Positions 5,856 through 6,034 of a stretch of 6,034 nt of DNA are shown here, one piece after another; the stretch's first letter is position 1, and each line of letters opens with the position of its first letter. The notes beneath the pieces were generated by a model that did no database searches, was not told the origin of the DNA, and saw nothing but the letters and a program-made list of their open reading frames with translations. Both the position numbers and the translations under genes were made by a program. This stretch comes from Candidatus Cellulosilyticum pullistercoris (GTDB taxonomy: Bacteria; Bacillota; Clostridia; Lachnospirales; Cellulosilyticaceae): assembly GCA_018883705.1 (NCBI GenBank), contig JAHLFQ010000049.1:1-6034 (forward strand), given 5' to 3'.

Positions 5856-6034
5856 TTATTCCTTAATCTTTGGGAATCCAAACATAATTGCAAGAATACC
5901 ACAAACACCTATCAGTATAGGGTAATGCAAGTAACCCAAGATTTCCATTGGTGAAATACCTACTAGTCCTGCTGCAATAAGAAGTTGCGCTCCATAAGGA
6001 ATGATTCCTTGAATACAAGCAGCAAAAATATCTA
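5856..6034 (-). CDS. Na+/H+ antiporter, NhaC family (partial, C-terminal end)
   Basis: Only the last 58 codons are in the window; the gene begins beyond the right edge. The visible protein ends DIFAACIQGIIPYGAQLLI, then AAGLVGISPMEILGYLHYPI, then a final hydrophobic segment and the tail FGFPKIKE. The PYGAQLL-AAGL-G-SP pattern, followed by a tyrosine/proline-rich turn and a last membrane segment, is what I recall for the C-terminus of NhaC-type Na+/H+ antiporters. These exchange Na+ for H+ (some exchange malate and lactate as well) across the cytoplasmic membrane. The stop TAA at 5856-5858 is followed at once by an intrinsic terminator, so this gene is a separate transcription unit with no evident link to phosphate. 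The substrate cannot be told from this fragment. Confidence 0.75.
   Translation of the reverse strand, partial: DIFAACIQGIIPYGAQLLIAAGLVGISPMEILGYLHYPILIGVCGILAIMFGFPKIKE

Overview
The window is low-GC DNA from a Gram-positive anaerobe, most likely a clostridium of the Lachnospiraceae type. The grounds are the AT-rich codon use, strong GGAGG ribosome binding sites, a lipoprotein PstS, Bacillus/Clostridium-style TTTACA Pho boxes and the character of the proteins. The genus cannot be fixed from this sequence alone. Every supported gene lies on the minus strand, so transcription runs from high to low coordinates.

In order of transcription: (1) the last 58 codons of an NhaC-type Na+/H+ antiporter (5856-6034), closed by a strong intrinsic terminator (5798-5847). 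(2) Immediately after the terminator's U tract, the 5' end of a group II intron RNA (about 5622-5791). It has lost its catalytic core and its reverse transcriptase. (3) An unassigned AT-rich stretch, then a phosphate-starvation promoter with an array of Pho boxes (5387-5486). (4) A two-gene operon: a secreted alkaline phosphatase (3799-5349) and a YibE/F-family membrane protein (2655-3776). (5) A second Pho-box promoter (2574-2644), directly after the yibE/F stop codon with no visible terminator between them. (6) The high-affinity phosphate transporter genes pstS (1551-2432), pstC (533-1384) and pstA (1-533, cut by the window edge). pstB and possibly phoU would be expected further to the left.

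The genes form one phosphate-scavenging unit. Alkaline phosphatase releases Pi from organic phosphate outside the cell, the lipoprotein PstS captures it, and PstC/PstA carry it through the membrane using ATP hydrolysis by the off-window PstB. The two promoters share the same operator geometry, with repeat starts 23 and 11 bp apart, so they are probably controlled together by a PhoP-type response regulator. YibE/F, whose function is unknown, sits between the phosphatase and the transporter and appears to belong to the same regulon.

The most striking observation is that PstS is circularly permuted. The segment carrying SREDGSGTRG and the normal C-terminal half comes first, directly after the lipobox. 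The normal N-terminal half (GSSSVTPV through TGEAIDWSD) comes last. The reading frame is intact and all key motifs are present. Other points worth attention are the group II intron remnant behind a terminator, the identical operator geometry at two promoters, the link between YibE/F and the Pho regulon, and a phosphatase with His/Trp at the E. coli Asp153/Lys328 positions plus a large insert before the last metal-binding histidine.
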